Shown: piece after piece, positions 30,201 through 42,900 of the stretch
Numbering within the stretch: position 1 is the stretch's first letter
Layout: every line of letters begins with the position of its first letter
Program-made: the position numbers and the translations under genes
The notes under the pieces: model-generated
The model's database searches: none
Seen by the model: the letters and a program-made list of their open reading frames with translations, nothing else
Told to the model about the DNA's origin: nothing
NCBI GenBank assembly: GCA_029817715.1
Contig: JARUPY010000085.1
Coordinates: 5,704,001 to 5,768,000 of the forward strand
DNA length: 64,000 bases
Direction: 5' to 3'
DNA from: Melastoma dodecandrum
Lineage: Eukaryota; Streptophyta; Magnoliopsida; Myrtales; Melastomataceae

Positions 30201-30423
30201 TGAGAAGGAGCTCATCTCTAAGATGTGGTTGGAGTGGAACGAGTACTCGGACTTTCGAGACTTCGAGATCGAGAATGTTGACGTGAAGGAGTGCGGAGAC
30301 AAATTCCTGGAAACCCCTATCCTTGCCGAAGATGTGAAGGCCTTATACAAAAGGTCAGTGGCAATTGCCCCGATCACTCATGTACTTATTTGTATTACTT
30401 CAATTTGTATTATTTCTTCCTAA
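27300..30423 (+). pseudogene. DRD1/CLASSY-like Snf2 ATPase pseudogene (chromatin remodelling for RNA-directed DNA methylation)
   Basis: Closely resembles plant DRD1/CHR35-group Snf2 proteins, which help Pol V act in RNA-directed DNA methylation. Remnant exons: about 27314-27427 (DDGLGDIWTEMTMALECAK), 28234-28413 (FILKDDIGYVCRVYGVIDRK), about 28626 onward (RTRTYMSESRN). The long last exon carries Walker [10 protein letters not shown], a DEGH-type motif changed to DDGQ, LLVFSQY and motif [12 protein letters not shown]. Lesions: a frameshift near 28736-28746 (SAHPD | MKQMKPHH), a frameshift near 29095-29105 (LLLGY | ICNTDTTQ), a frameshift near 29481-29484 and an in-frame TAG at 29542-29544 (KGDF*DELQGL). 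Downstream, 29551-30423 is open for 290 codons covering the second helicase lobe. Neighbouring genes read cleanly over many kilobases, which argues against general sequence error. The 5' exons are not recognised. Confidence 0.85.
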
Positions 30424-30630
30424 ACCTGACAGGAGATTACTTTTACATCTTTCAGGTAGCTGGAACTTGCCAGGAAGTCTCCAGTGCTTCCCTCGACATC
30501 ACGTACTGACTTGATGCTGTTTTAAATATTGCCAGTGTCTAGTAAGGTACCTGACAAGGAACTTTAGCTGCATGATTAAACTAGATTGCAGATCTAACTT
30601 GTAAAGATTATGTTGGGCTGAATCAGAATT

Positions 30631-32535
30631 TTAACTGTGCCCCTGGCATAAAAAATGACTGGGTGATTGCCAGGGGCACCGACCTTTGACTGTCCGAAGT
30701 CGGTCGATCAGAATGATTATCAATATATCAGTTGGCAGCCCGTAGCAATTGTCGTATGTCACTTGGGTTTGTGTTTTTTGCCTTCTAATGCCAGTCTTGG
30801 CTGCAGCAGAGGAAATTTCTGTAGTGCAGACACTGTCGGTGGAGCCAGCGGCAACCATGTCGAGGTTCTTAGCTTCTGGTAACAGAAAGCGACCACCTCT
30901 TTGTTGCTGCAAGCCAAGGGAAAGAGAAACCACTCTTCTCACACGACTGCTATAGTGTTCTGTGTTACTGTCATCTTCATGCTGCAAATCTGCTCTTCCT
31001 TCTTTTATTGCCGTGTCCAACTTGTGACAAGGGTATTCTCCAGAACAAGCAGCCTGCTCGACATCTCGACTCTTGTCCTCGGATTTTGAGACCATGGTTG
31101 TGTTCTCTGTCAATGTATCCAATTCCAACTCTAAGCCGCCCATCTCTTCTTTGTAGATTTCTTCCGCTATAGGTTTCCAGAGACGCACCCGTGCATTAAT
31201 GAACCAATTCGAAACCTGCAGACAAGGAAGAAACAGAAAGTTGCATATCTCGCAGCAGCATTACGGCAATGTAAGTGAAAGCGGGGAATCACAAAGGCGT
31301 CAGGACTATGCATTTGCTACCTGTCCTGTGGTTAAGCCAGTTTGCCATGCTAGCAGTGCTTAGTCCGTATCCTTGGGGTACCTAGTGAACACAAGTGCAG
31401 AGTTTCACATCAGGATATTAGTCGATATTAGGAAATTCTGAGACAAAAATACGGGGGCTGCTTCTTACTGATGGAGGAAATGCTCGAAGAGCCAAGCACG
31501 AAGTGCGGAGACTGAACTTTCTGGCAGCCCTCTCTGCGGTCTCCAGGTTTGCGGTTGCATCATGCCGAGCTGAACGGCCACTCTCTGCTGCTTAAGTTGC
31601 CGACCGATGTACCTCATACGAGAAATACTAGTTCTAGGGGTGGCATCTTCCTCCCCTAGTCTCTTACGGGTCACCTGGATTTGGCCTGTGATGGCATCAC
31701 GCAGGCAACGGAACTGGTGAGATATCCTACGAAGGGCAAGCAACGTGTACGGCTTGGATGCGCCAGACCCTGCCGTTGCATCGAAGGATTGCTTCACGAT
31801 CTGCATATGGTGATAATATTGGTTGTACCTCCTGTCGACCTTTAAAATGGAAAGACTAAGACAATCAGTCACATAAATCAGGCCAAATTTTCTGGTAACC
31901 GTGAAACAGAAGCAAGGAACTCGTGTCGCCATCACCTCATCCAACATTGAAATAAGCCGAGCGAGCCTGTCCTGCAATTCCCGTCTCTCTTCCTCGGAAA
32001 GTTTGCTTGAGTTGTTAACGGAATCCTTGGCGTTAGCAGCAGGATCATCCTCCGATTCTCCTTTGTCGCCTTCTTTGAGAATCTTCAATTTATTTTCATT
32101 GTCCGATTCATCAAGAGGACGGTTCGAAGCCATACGTGCTTGAACTACTTCGTCCAGCAACTGCTGCGCTGCCTTCAAGTATCTTGACTCCAGAATACCT
32201 CTCTGGTAACCGAAGCCATCGACACTGCCAGGTGGAATGGTCATGCCACTTACATCGATCACCGGGTTCGGACCCATTAACGAGGCTAGGCCAAGAACAG
32301 GGTCGCCGGACACAACCGGCGGCATCTTGATACCAGAGGAGATTCCCGTGCCAAGTCCAAGGGACAAACCTTGACCCGGCGACCTCTGTCCGTTCAGGAA
32401 AGTGCCTGAAAGCAGTGTTTCATCTCCGCTGTCCCTCCAGAAATCGAATCCTGCAAACCCGGAAAGAGTCTCCTCCTCCTTCTGCTGCTGCAACAGGGTC
32501 TCCGTCACGCCATCACAGCCATCTGCATACAACAT
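30631..32535 (-). pseudogene. BELL-type (TALE) homeobox gene, BLH1-like, with an in-frame stop in the homeodomain
   Basis: BELL proteins pair with KNOX partners to control plant development. Minus-strand exons: 32535-31936, 31839-31469, 31381-31321, 31215-30631. The first part holds GQGLSLGLG, the SKY box (ESRYLKAAQQLLDEVV) and the start of the BELL domain. The second exon has RRYNQYYHHMQIVKQSF, RCLRDAI and the homeodomain start (WRPQRGLPESSVSALRAW). The third exon is the family's typical 61-nt microexon but reads YPKDTD followed by TAA (31360-31362) where KHML is normal. The last exon has [15 protein letters not shown] and the VSLSLGL (ZIBEL-like) box. The usual Pro before YPKD is Gln. Upstream of MLYADG the frame has a TGA about 18 bases before, preceded by plausible coding sequence, so the N-terminus may be broken too. 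Protein as read would stop inside the homeodomain and could not bind DNA normally. Confidence 0.8.
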
Positions 32536-33517
32536 GGTTTTTCCAAATCAAACGGAAGTCTCGTCCCCCGACGGGGATCCTCTGGCGTGGAATGCCCTGC
32601 CAGTCGCGGGATTATCTGTTACACTGGCACCGGCATGAAGAGGAACGCCATAACCATCATCTGCTGTGCCGAATGCTTCAGCCTCCTGGATGACTTCGAC
32701 TTGTGACTTTCACCCAATGATATAGAAACGTAATTGTCCGCTGCAAGGATCGACATTCAATTGAATCACCGATAGTTTCTGAAAATGTGGGGGACGGGGT
32801 CGTTGGAAAGAAAGTCCAACGGGGGGCAGGGGGTGTTTGGACTTGGGGGAATAATTGGAACGGCAGGAAATAATTTATTATTATTATTTTGTTTTAAAAA
32901 GGGATAAATTCAATGCCAGAGAAGTTTCTAAAAAATGACATGTGATCGATTCCAAATGCAGGCAGGGGCAAAAGTCAATTCAAAACTTTTAAAGTGATTA
33001 AATCTTTTTTTTTTAACTTATAATATTTCAAATCCATATGATCAGGATCATTGATTTCACTTACTTAATGAGTGGAACCAACTTGGGGAGAAAGTAAAAA
33101 ACAAAATACAGCCAAGTGGATCCATCGCCACATCCCATCACGTCCTCTTTTCCTGGCCAGTGGGTGCGCCTCCCGTTTCTGATCCGCCAATTGAAATCAA
33201 ATGAAAAGAAAAGCCAAATTCTTTAGGTTGGAGCCACGTGGGAATCCAAAAAGCCCAAACACAAGGAAAGAAATAGCTTAACCACGTTTATGTGCCGATT
33301 GGTCTTGCAAAATCAATTGCATTGACCTATCATTCTGGAATCAATCCACCAAAAATAGAAGAAATTATTCACCATGCGTTCCGCATATACAGAGTATCCA
33401 GTCCAGATGAAACAATAACTCAAAAAACTGAAAGGGGTTCGAGTAGATAGCGAATGCACGATGTATGGCGAATATTGTACCTCAATCTGTCATGAATTTC
33501 CAAAGTGCGAGAGATGT
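32536..33517. other. Intergenic: BELL upstream region and WDR13-like 3' UTR
   Basis: No complete gene. The first 150 bases include a frame that looks like broken N-terminal BELL coding sequence. The remainder is AT-rich with no repeats of note. Confidence 0.45.
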
Positions 33518-36500
33518 TCAGCTCATTTTTGCTCTCTTCCACACTATAACCGTACCGTATAAATCAGACGAAGCCAACAGATTATCCCCATGGTTCCAGG
33601 CAACGCATACGACTGGGAAACGATGTCCCTGCAGAGACAGGACCAAAAGATGAACACCAAACTAAAGGTTAGTAAAACCGAGGGCAAAGACGAGATGAAC
33701 TGGATTAACGTACCTGTAGCTTGTTTACAGATGTATGCTTTGGACGAGTAAGATCATAGAAGTAAACATTAGAATCTTCACTCCCAGAAACTGCACAATA
33801 CATGACAAGAAACACAACAGCATCTCAGAAGCAGCATAATTAATGTAGCAAATGGTCCAGGTAACATGCCAGTCGAGGAGCTACATGAGCACATCAAGGG
33901 TTGAGACAGGAACCTATATATTCGCCTTTCTCCAGTGAGAGCAGAGGACAGAATGAGGCCTTGATGCTATGCAATCTTGGGTTCAGTTTGAGGGAGCACC
34001 GGAGCGTTAAATAGCCTTTAACTTCCATAGCAACGCTATAACAGTTAAGTTATAACCTTCATAAGTTTGATGGAAAAACCGCTTCAAAATGGAAGATGAA
34101 CTCTTGAAAGAGCTACCTGAAAAAAGACAGAGTTCCGTCTTGGGTGCACGTCAACAAAACTGGACCACGGGCAAGGAGTGAAAAGCTTCGGTACTGAACT
34201 GTAGAGACACGTGACCTGTGCTTACTGCCACTTCTATCGCGATGAACACGTGATAGCACTCCTGTGTGGGAATTTATGCTTATCGTGTGTATAGATCCCT
34301 GCAAAAAAAAATTAATTACCAACAGGTTACCCACTCGATGCCGGTGCAAATTTTATCAAGTGGTGCAGCAGAAGTCCACAAGCTGTAGGAGCAGAAAATA
34401 ACTGTCAACCTGCACATCCCCACAGAAAATCATTTGACCAGTGTGGTCATGGTCCATAGCAGTAACTTCACTGTCAAGTGAAATCTTATTAATCATCCTT
34501 CCAGTGCTGAAATTAAGTACCTATGGATAAAGAAGCCAGAACAGTTTTGTAGTGAAATACATTAAATCTTTGTTGAGTATCCCTTTCTCATCATAAATAG
34601 AAGGTCGATTCACGGCGGGACTTGAATGCATAACATAAAAAAGGTCATTACTTACTGTTACTTCTTTGTATGAATTGCCGACAGAGAGAAAGTTATTATT
34701 CACCTGAGGTGATTAAGAAAAACGAATCGGTCAAATATTAAAAAAAAAGGACCTTCAGTCACTATTTGCCAATACAGGACACATGCGCAATCTACAAGGA
34801 GCCAAAACAGTTATTGCCACAATGAGGCCAAAGTTCTAGAACAAGAAATTGAGCAGCCAATGGAACGTGAATATAATATTGTCAGATATATGACAAGCAA
34901 CTTTATCATGAAACCGTCAAAAAAGCTAGCATTGAAATTATAATAAGTAGCTACAACGATCATACTAATACTCACCAAAAGGACAAAAATTCCTGATGAT
35001 TTTGTTTCACAGAGATATATTTTCTGAGCAAATGAAAAAAATGACGTACTTACAGGATGAAAGCGGATACACAATTGGGAAGATACTCCATAGATAACTC
35101 TAATGCAAGTTCCTTTAGATATCTCCCAAACTCTAACAGTTTTATCCGTCGATGTAGAGGCAATATAATGATTGTTGGAAGAGAAGTCAAAATCTGAGAA
35201 CACAAAAGGTTCACAAACATTTGATTTAGCATTATGTTCAATACGACAGAAAAAATGTTCCAGTTAGAAAATTAACAGACTTAACTCAGATAAAAAAAAG
35301 AGAAGAGTACATTTTCAGCAAATTCAACTGAACTGAACTAAACAAATCATAAAAAAACTTACAGTCACGTGTTTCATTACCCCTAAAATATAAAGATTTG
35401 ACTTTATTAAACAGGCCAAATTGCTCTCATAGCCTTAGAAAAATTTCCAGTCCCTTGTGATGAAGAACAATGCTTTAGTTAATTCTCGTATTAGACTCAA
35501 TGGAACCACTTAAAGAAGATGTCTAAAAACGAAACCTTATAAAATGAAAGTCCGTCCGGCAGTATAGCTCCAAGGCATAATTTCTAGAAATTATAATTCT
35601 TTATTGCTAAAAATATAATTGAACATGGGTAAATTTGCTCCTCAAACAATATCATGATGTCACACAGCAGCCAACTACACGATCATTGGTGGAGTTGAGT
35701 CTCGGCTTCACAAGTATTGGATCTGGTTCAAGGTGTTCATCAAAAAGAAGAAACGAAGAAAAAAGAAATCTGGTGGGAGGTCTTAATACAAATGAATTGG
35801 AATCAATAAAAAATCTTTATAGGTGTCGCATTATATACTATATAATATATAGCAACATGATCCAAATTGTCACATCCTGTTTCATGCATTGGATTTATAA
35901 AATATTTCTAGTTGAGCTTATCGCCAAATCCATTCACATTGTGGATAGACAACAACAAAGGCATTGTGAAAACTGAGGAAACAGTCATCTTTCTTTGTCC
36001 AATGCGAAGAATTTTCTTAAGGGGTCAGTCATTTGGAGATCCAATCTGCTTTTTGAAGTTCCCAATCATTCTTAATATCAGATAAGAGACATCTCTATGT
36101 AACCTTCTTCCGGGAGCAAAAGGTGACAGTTGACTTAAAATCAAACACCATGTTTAGACCATGAAAGAGCTTATCCAATTGTCATACTGATACCATCGAT
36201 GTGAGAAACTTTAAAGTATAACCCTTCTCACTGCCAATATATGTTCAAACAATAATGAGCTAGAGAACTAACAGATGAAACAATTTAAGTACAAGAACTC
36301 TTCTTCATCTGCCTGACAGAAGAAGTCCAAACAGAAAATTACTAAAGTATCACACTAACTGCTTGCTAGCATTCTATAGAAAGATAAGAATGTGGAAGTA
36401 CCAGTCAAGCCAACCTGTAACTTCATTTGTATGCCCTGACAATTGCTTTATCACTGAAGGTGGCTCAGATACAGAGCACACAGTTAAGGTTCCATCTGCT

Positions 36501-38552
36501 GCTCCAAATGCTAGTAATGTAGAACTCGCATGACCAAATTTAAGCACAGTAACTGCAACAGAATTACATCAATTAGCTCTCTCATTTGGAAGAACAAGTT
36601 GCATGCATGTATGCTAATATTCTCCCCCTATTTACACCCCACACAGGCGTGGCCGTAGATGACCCCATACAAGCTGAGTGGGAGAATATTTTGTATTACA
36701 GACATGGATTTTGTAAGCATTCTCCCTATGCCAAAAGCAGGTTTATCCAATCAAAGGAAATTACCGGAAGCCCTGCATTGATCAAAGATGCAGTGCATCC
36801 CCACAAAGGAGTATGCTAATTCACTCCCACGATGATTTGGCCTGTCAGCATCACTAGCGTTGGTGCTGAAACTTGATCGACGACTTGAACCAAGATTGCC
36901 ACCCCGTAGATCCTACAAGAAGAAGCAGACAAAAGTCATGCAAGATGAGCACTTCTTGAAACAGCTGCATCTTGCCTAATGACACCAAAGTAAACAGCTG
37001 ATCCATATTATCCACTAAATTCCATAATGCCCCCATTTGTAGTTTCCTTGCTCTAACTATGTTTGTTCAAACATAAGAAGACAACATACAAACTAGGTTA
37101 TGCATAAATCTCACGAGATCAATTAAAATATTTAAAATTAAAACATTCAAGAAAAACAATGAACAAAGTTATAGCAATCTGAAAAAGTACCCGGCTCGAA
37201 CTCCAGCTTTCTACTTCATACAAATGTGAGAAAGGATTAGGAGATGACACCCGCCGTCCGCTGATGCATCAACCAGTAAATTATCCTGATGTCAGAGTCG
37301 CACACAAACATATACTTTAACTAATCTGTCAAGTTTTACAACTAAGTTAGACAGACAGAATCAATTTACTACAGATATACATACAGGTAAGCAAATTAAC
37401 TGATTTAAATGACTTAGCAAGCTGTAGTCTTATTACTCATCATTTTTTGGTTTGTTTTCTAATAAGCTCATATAACTCATCAACTGACCAGGGAACGATG
37501 CCGCCCATAGTAAGTTATATTCATTAGCCTGTCCACTCAACAATCAAAGATCACGCTAATAAAAGTAAACAACTCTTGTTGATGCATACATACAGCTCAG
37601 ATTTGTTTTACTAGAAAATACTAAGTGGCAGGTTCACTAAATAAAATCAATTAACCAGGGAAAGATTACCTTTTACTTTTTCAGATAGAATTTAATTGCA
37701 ATCTATAGAAAAGAGGCTAAATTCCTTTATCATTTTGTGACATCAACTAAACAGTGAACATCAGCATAAACTCTCAAGAAGCCGATAAGGCTTTTGTCAG
37801 CTAAGCAGATAACTGAACAAGAACAACAACAATCTAGCGACCTGTTCCCAGGAGTGCTAGGATGACTTGATATTTGCAATGTCTCCCAGTTCCTCGGCCG
37901 TTGTATATAGTTCCTGTATGCGACATATCCTTTCCCATTGCACCTCCATTCCTTCAATTACACGATAAAACGTCAAAATCATAATAATCGACTACACTAC
38001 CTCGTTTGATTTAGCTGTGAAAAAAGAAAAATTCCATATGTCATTCTAATCATAATAGGATATGCCTTACCAAAGAATAAAAAAAAAAACACTGTGTGAC
38101 CTGCCAAATTCCTGACATCACGATCCAATGTTCGAAACTTACACCTATAATCAATCAAACACTACTTAATCTACAGTTAAGAGGAAAAATCATATAACGA
38201 ATTCTCCAAACCAAGGAGCTGAATCAAAATATAACTGCATAACGGCCCTCCACCAGATCATTACATTAAACAATACACAGAAATACGAGAGCCGGACCTT
38301 GCGACGGAGGATGCCAGAGGAAGCCTTCCGGTGAAGAAGGAGACGACGGATTCCAACATAATTCGGGTCGCCATCGGCGGAGAGAGGTTGCAACAAGCAG
38401 CCAAACAGCTCTGGATCCACGTGGTCCCCCTCCTTCTTCCTCTTATTCTCTTCGTCCTCCTCCTCTACTTCCGGAGCCGTATTGCTAGTCGTTGCGAAAC
38501 CGTTCTCCTTCGCCGCCTGTTCTTCACCGCCGATCCGTCCCCCGGAATCCAT
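33518..38552 (-). CDS. WD40-repeat protein, WDR13-like, 503 aa
   Basis: Twelve minus-strand exons: 38552-38298, 37951-37842, 37260-37191, 36912-36765, 36552-36415, 35193-35054, 34703-34656, 34520-34410, 34298-34117, 34035-33914, 33790-33714, 33628-33518. They sum to 504 codons with TGA. The N-terminus is acidic (a run of Glu near residues 29-40). After about residue 180 come WD-type blades: LKFGHASSTLLAFGAADGTL, SGHTNEV, SSNNHYIASTSTDKTVRVWE, MDHDHTGQMIFCGD, SGSEDSNVYFYDLTRP and a final blade LASSDLYGTVIVWKR. Overall order and length resemble the WDR13 family, a poorly characterised nuclear WD40 group; plant function is unknown to me. It is transcribed divergently from alpha-COP. Confidence 0.85.
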
Positions 38553-39968
38553 TCCGGTGGCCGACGCCGATGCTTAGCGATTGCCGCGTAAGACCGCGAT
38601 GGCTGCGGCACGTCGCCGTCGCGGTCGTTGATCCCGCCGGAACTTCGGCGCCTCCACGTCAACTGACTCCACCGGCTGACGCGATGAGTCAGCGTCAGCT
38701 AACATGGCATGGCATTGCCTCCGGTGATTATTAAAATGACTGTTCAAGAGTGACTTTCCGCTTACAGAACGGCCCATCAACCTGGTCGGCCCGGTTGGGT
38801 CCACTAGCTACACGACGGAGGTGCTAAGTGAATTCCCCGAACTACCCCTCTGCGATGCGTCCCCCCCGCCCTCCCAAAGTGATCTCCCCTTTCCTCCCTC
38901 TCTGAACAAACAAAGCTCCCCTCCCTAATAAGGCTTCAGATCTGTTGGAGAAAAAAAAAAGTAATAAGACAAAACACTCCTTCAAAACAGAGAGGAGAAA
39001 GAAACAAATGAGATAATCACCCCCCCCCCCCCCCCACCTCTCCCCTCCCCTCCCTTTCCGGAATTACTTCATCCCCCCAATCCCCCCATTTGAAACCCCA
39101 CGTTTTCGTCCCCTCCAATCGTTTCCCCAACGAACACAATGGCCTCGCCGCCCCCGATCCGCTCGATGCCGTCCCCGATTCCGGCCGATCTCGTCGCCTT
39201 CTGATCAGATCTGAGGTAGGATCGGTTGCTTTTGGTTGGGAGTTCCGCTCCGTTCGTGTGTTGGATCTTGATCTTTTCGCTTTTCGCTATTGCCTGGATC
39301 TTCCAGCATTTCTTGGTTGGGACTGACCGATGATGGAACCTGTCGGCCTAGTTGAGTTGCTCGGAGTTGTTCCCGGATGAAGTGGCGTGGTTGATTGGTT
39401 CCTTTTTAGTTCTGGTCTCATTTGGCTGTGGGTTGGAGGGTATTCTACTCGAGTTTGCTAGGTTTTGCGACATCTAGTCGGATTGTACTTGATCTAGATT
39501 GACGTGATGTCTAGATATGCTGTAGGATCATGCTTCGTTCTGTCAGTGCTTCTGATGGTTAGTGCTTATATGTGAGTGCAAATTTTTTGACCGTGGGGAT
39601 TGGGAAATGGAATTTCCTTTTGCATCTTTGATTTGTTCTTTCAGTTGATTATATAATTAAAGCGTGCTATACTTTAGAAATAAATAATACAATTTTCTGT
39701 TGATGTGAGTTGTGGTTTTGTTTGACATTTTGTCAAAATGAAAAAGAGATTGACTTGCACAAAGTTGCCTGCTTTGTTCACTGCTTCGGGATTTTACCTG
39801 ATCTAATTGTTGTTTCGTTGCAATTTTGTGTCTCAACCTTTGCGATCTCATATTTCCTGGAGCTGCATTTGCTGTTGGTGTATTCTTTTATTTTGAACGT
39901 GTAATGCTGCTTCTGAGTTTTTTATTTGGTTTCTTGCAGTGACAAAGAGAATTATCGATCGGGAGAAA
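38553..39968. promoter_or_regulatory. Divergent promoter region between WDR13-like and alpha-COP, with an alpha-COP 5' UTR intron
   Basis: About 1.4 kb between two start codons. It is GC-rich near WDR13-like and pyrimidine-rich near 38850-39130, including a C16 run at 39020-39035. A 5' UTR intron of alpha-COP is likely from 39216 (CTGAG|GTAGGA) to 39939 (TTGCAG), ending 29 bases before its ATG. No other gene seen. Confidence 0.65.
39216..39939 (+). other. Probable 5' UTR intron of alpha-COP
   Basis: Good donor (GAG|GTAGGA) and acceptor (TTTCTTGCAG) flank a T-rich stretch placed between a pyrimidine-rich leader and the start codon at 39969. Leader introns are common in highly expressed plant housekeeping genes. 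The transcript itself is inferred. Confidence 0.65.
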
Positions 39969-42900
39969 ATGTTGACTAAATTTGAGACCAAGAGTAATAG
40001 GGTGAAAGGATTGAGTTTCCATAGTAAGAGACCATGGATCCTTGCTTCTCTCCACAGTGGTGTGATCCAGCTTTGGGATTACCGCATGGGGACATTGATC
40101 GACAGGTTTGATGAGCATGACGGACCTGTACGTGGGGTTCATTTTCATAAGACTCAACCGCTTTTTGTTTCAGGAGGTATTGAAATAGACCATTCATGCA
40201 GATTCAGCCTTAATTGCTGTGATCGTTTGCCGTTTATCCTTTAAAGATGCCATGGCATAGTATGTAAAGCTTTTTATGCAGTTATGATATGGAAATGGCA
40301 TTGCTTATCATTCCCATATTCCTGACAGTATCTGGCAATAGAGATGTTTAATGTTGACTGGAAGATTAAGGTTTTATTCACCGTGGTTTTGTATTCAAGT
40401 GTCTTTTCTTGTTAAAATTAATGTTTTTTTCATTCAAACCGTATTGTTTCCCGGGAGCTAGTGTAAATTCTGGTGGTTGATAAATAGCAATCAAACTTTA
40501 ACTGTATCTAGGTCTTCTTATGTGAAAGTATTTATTCTTAGATTGTTTTTTCTTTTTTTTTTTTCATCAGTTTGGTATGATTAATTTTCCCAATCCGGTC
40601 CTTGGTTTGGGTTGGTTGGTACTTTTGAATGCTTTTAAGCATGATCATGCTCATGAATATGAATATTTTTTTCTTCTTGACCTTTCTGATGTAGAGTCTT
40701 AGAAAACATATAGGAATCACTAGTTTCTGCCACAAGTACCTCATCCAGTAGAGACAATAACTAAATCTTAGGACAATAAATGACAACAGAGAATGATGTG
40801 TGATTCAATCCTTTATTTATTGCCGGTATTTTACTGTGAATAGTTGTGGGAATGGTTTGTCCTGATAGCAGATATTTGATGTCCAATAATTCTCTACTTG
40901 CTGAGCTAAATACTTGAAACTTGCAGGGGATGATTATAAAATCAAGGTGTGGAACTACAAGACTTGCAGGTGTTTGTTCACCCTTCTTGGCCACCTAGAT
41001 TACATCCGTACAGTGCAGTTTCATCATGAGCATCCATGGATTGTCAGTGCTAGTGATGATCAGACTATTCGCATTTGGAACTGGCAGTCACGTACATGTA
41101 TTTCTGTGTTAACTGGTCACAACCATTATGTGATGTGTGCTTCATTCCACCCAAAGGAGGACTTGGTTGTCTCAGCATCTCTGGATCAGACTGTTCGAGT
41201 TTGGGATATCAGTGCCTTGAAGAAGAAGACAGCCTCTCCGGGTGATGATATGCTGCGATTAAGTCAAATGAATACAGATCTCTTTGGGGGTGTCGATGCT
41301 GTGGTCAAGTATGTGTTGGAAGGTCATGACCGTGGGGTTAACTGGGCTTCATTTCATCCTAGTCTTCCCCTAATTGTATCCGGTGCCGATGATCGACAAG
41401 TTAAATTGTGGCGTATGAATGGTAAGTAACTGTCCTTCATGAATGCATTCTGTTTTTTTTTTTTTAAAAAAATTTATGGTTTCTTCATTTGGTAAGTCGA
41501 TTGATTTTCTGTTCCATCTCCTCAAGCAGCTCAAAAAAGCTTTCTTGAAGCCCATTGCTGGGACTAAATTTGTTCTGCTGCTTTTGTACATGAGTGCAAC
41601 GTTATAAGTCTCTTTAAATTTTAAGTGGCCCTATTTACTGAAGATGACCGGATGCTCCTGATGGGATACTTCTGTATAATTGATACTGATTTTCCTTGAA
41701 TTGGCATGAGACTTCTGTATTCTTGACACTGATTTTCCTCAAATTGGCTCTTTGATCGGTAATAATAGCATGACACAGTAGTTGAAGTTCTTATATGAGC
41801 TTATCTCTTGTTATGGGTTTCTTGCACGATAAAGTTGTTAAAATTCTCATTTCTGTCCGCAGATACAAAAGCCTGGGAGGTGGACACTCTAAGAGGTCAC
41901 ATGAACAATGTGTCGTGTGTTATGTTCCACACTAAGCAAGACATTATTGTTTCCAATTCAGAGGATAAGAGCATTCGAGTGTGGGATGCAACAAAAAGGG
42001 CAGGAATTCAAACTTTTCGTCGAGAGCATGATCGTTTTTGGATACTCGCTGCTCATCCGGAGATGAATCTGTTGGCAGCTGGTCATGACAGCGGAATGAT
42101 AGTATTCAAGCTAGAAAGGGAACGACCTGCTTTTGCTGTGAGTGGAGATAGTCTCTTCTACATCAAGGAACGCTTCCTACGGTTTTACGAGGTTTCTAGT
42201 CAGCGAGACACGCAAGTTATTCCTATCAGGCGACCTGGCTCAACCAACACCAATCAAAGTCCAAGAACCATGTCTTACAGTCCCACTGAAAATGTTGTTC
42301 TAATATGCTCTGATGTGGATGGAGGATCGTATGAATTATATATTATACCAAAGGACAGCATTAGCAGGGGAGATAGCGTTCCAGAGGCAAAGCGAGGTGC
42401 TGGTGGATCTGCTGTTTTTGTGGCCCGAAATAGATTCGCAGTTCTTGATAGAAGCAGCAATCAGGTCCTGGTAAAGAATCTGTCGAATGAGGTTGTCAAG
42501 AAGAGCGGACTTCCTGCTGCTGCGGATGCAATTTTCTATGCTGGGACAGGCAATTTGCTGTGCAGGGCTGAGGATAGAGTCTACATTTTCGACATGCAGC
42601 AGAGGTTAGTCCTTGGTGAGTTGCAGACCCCCTTTATCAAGTATATTGTCTGGTCAAATGACATGGAAACTGTTGCTTTGCTAAGCAAGCATGCCATTAT
42701 AATTGCTAGCAAGAAACTCGTCCATCAATGCACTCTCCATGAGACAATTCGTGTCAAGAGCGGGGCATGGGACGACAATGGGGTTTTCATTTATACGACA
42801 CTGAATCACATTAAGTATTGCCTGCCCAATGGAGATAACGGTATAATTAGAACCCTTGATGTGCCTATTTACATCACAAAAGTTTCGGCAGACACTATCT

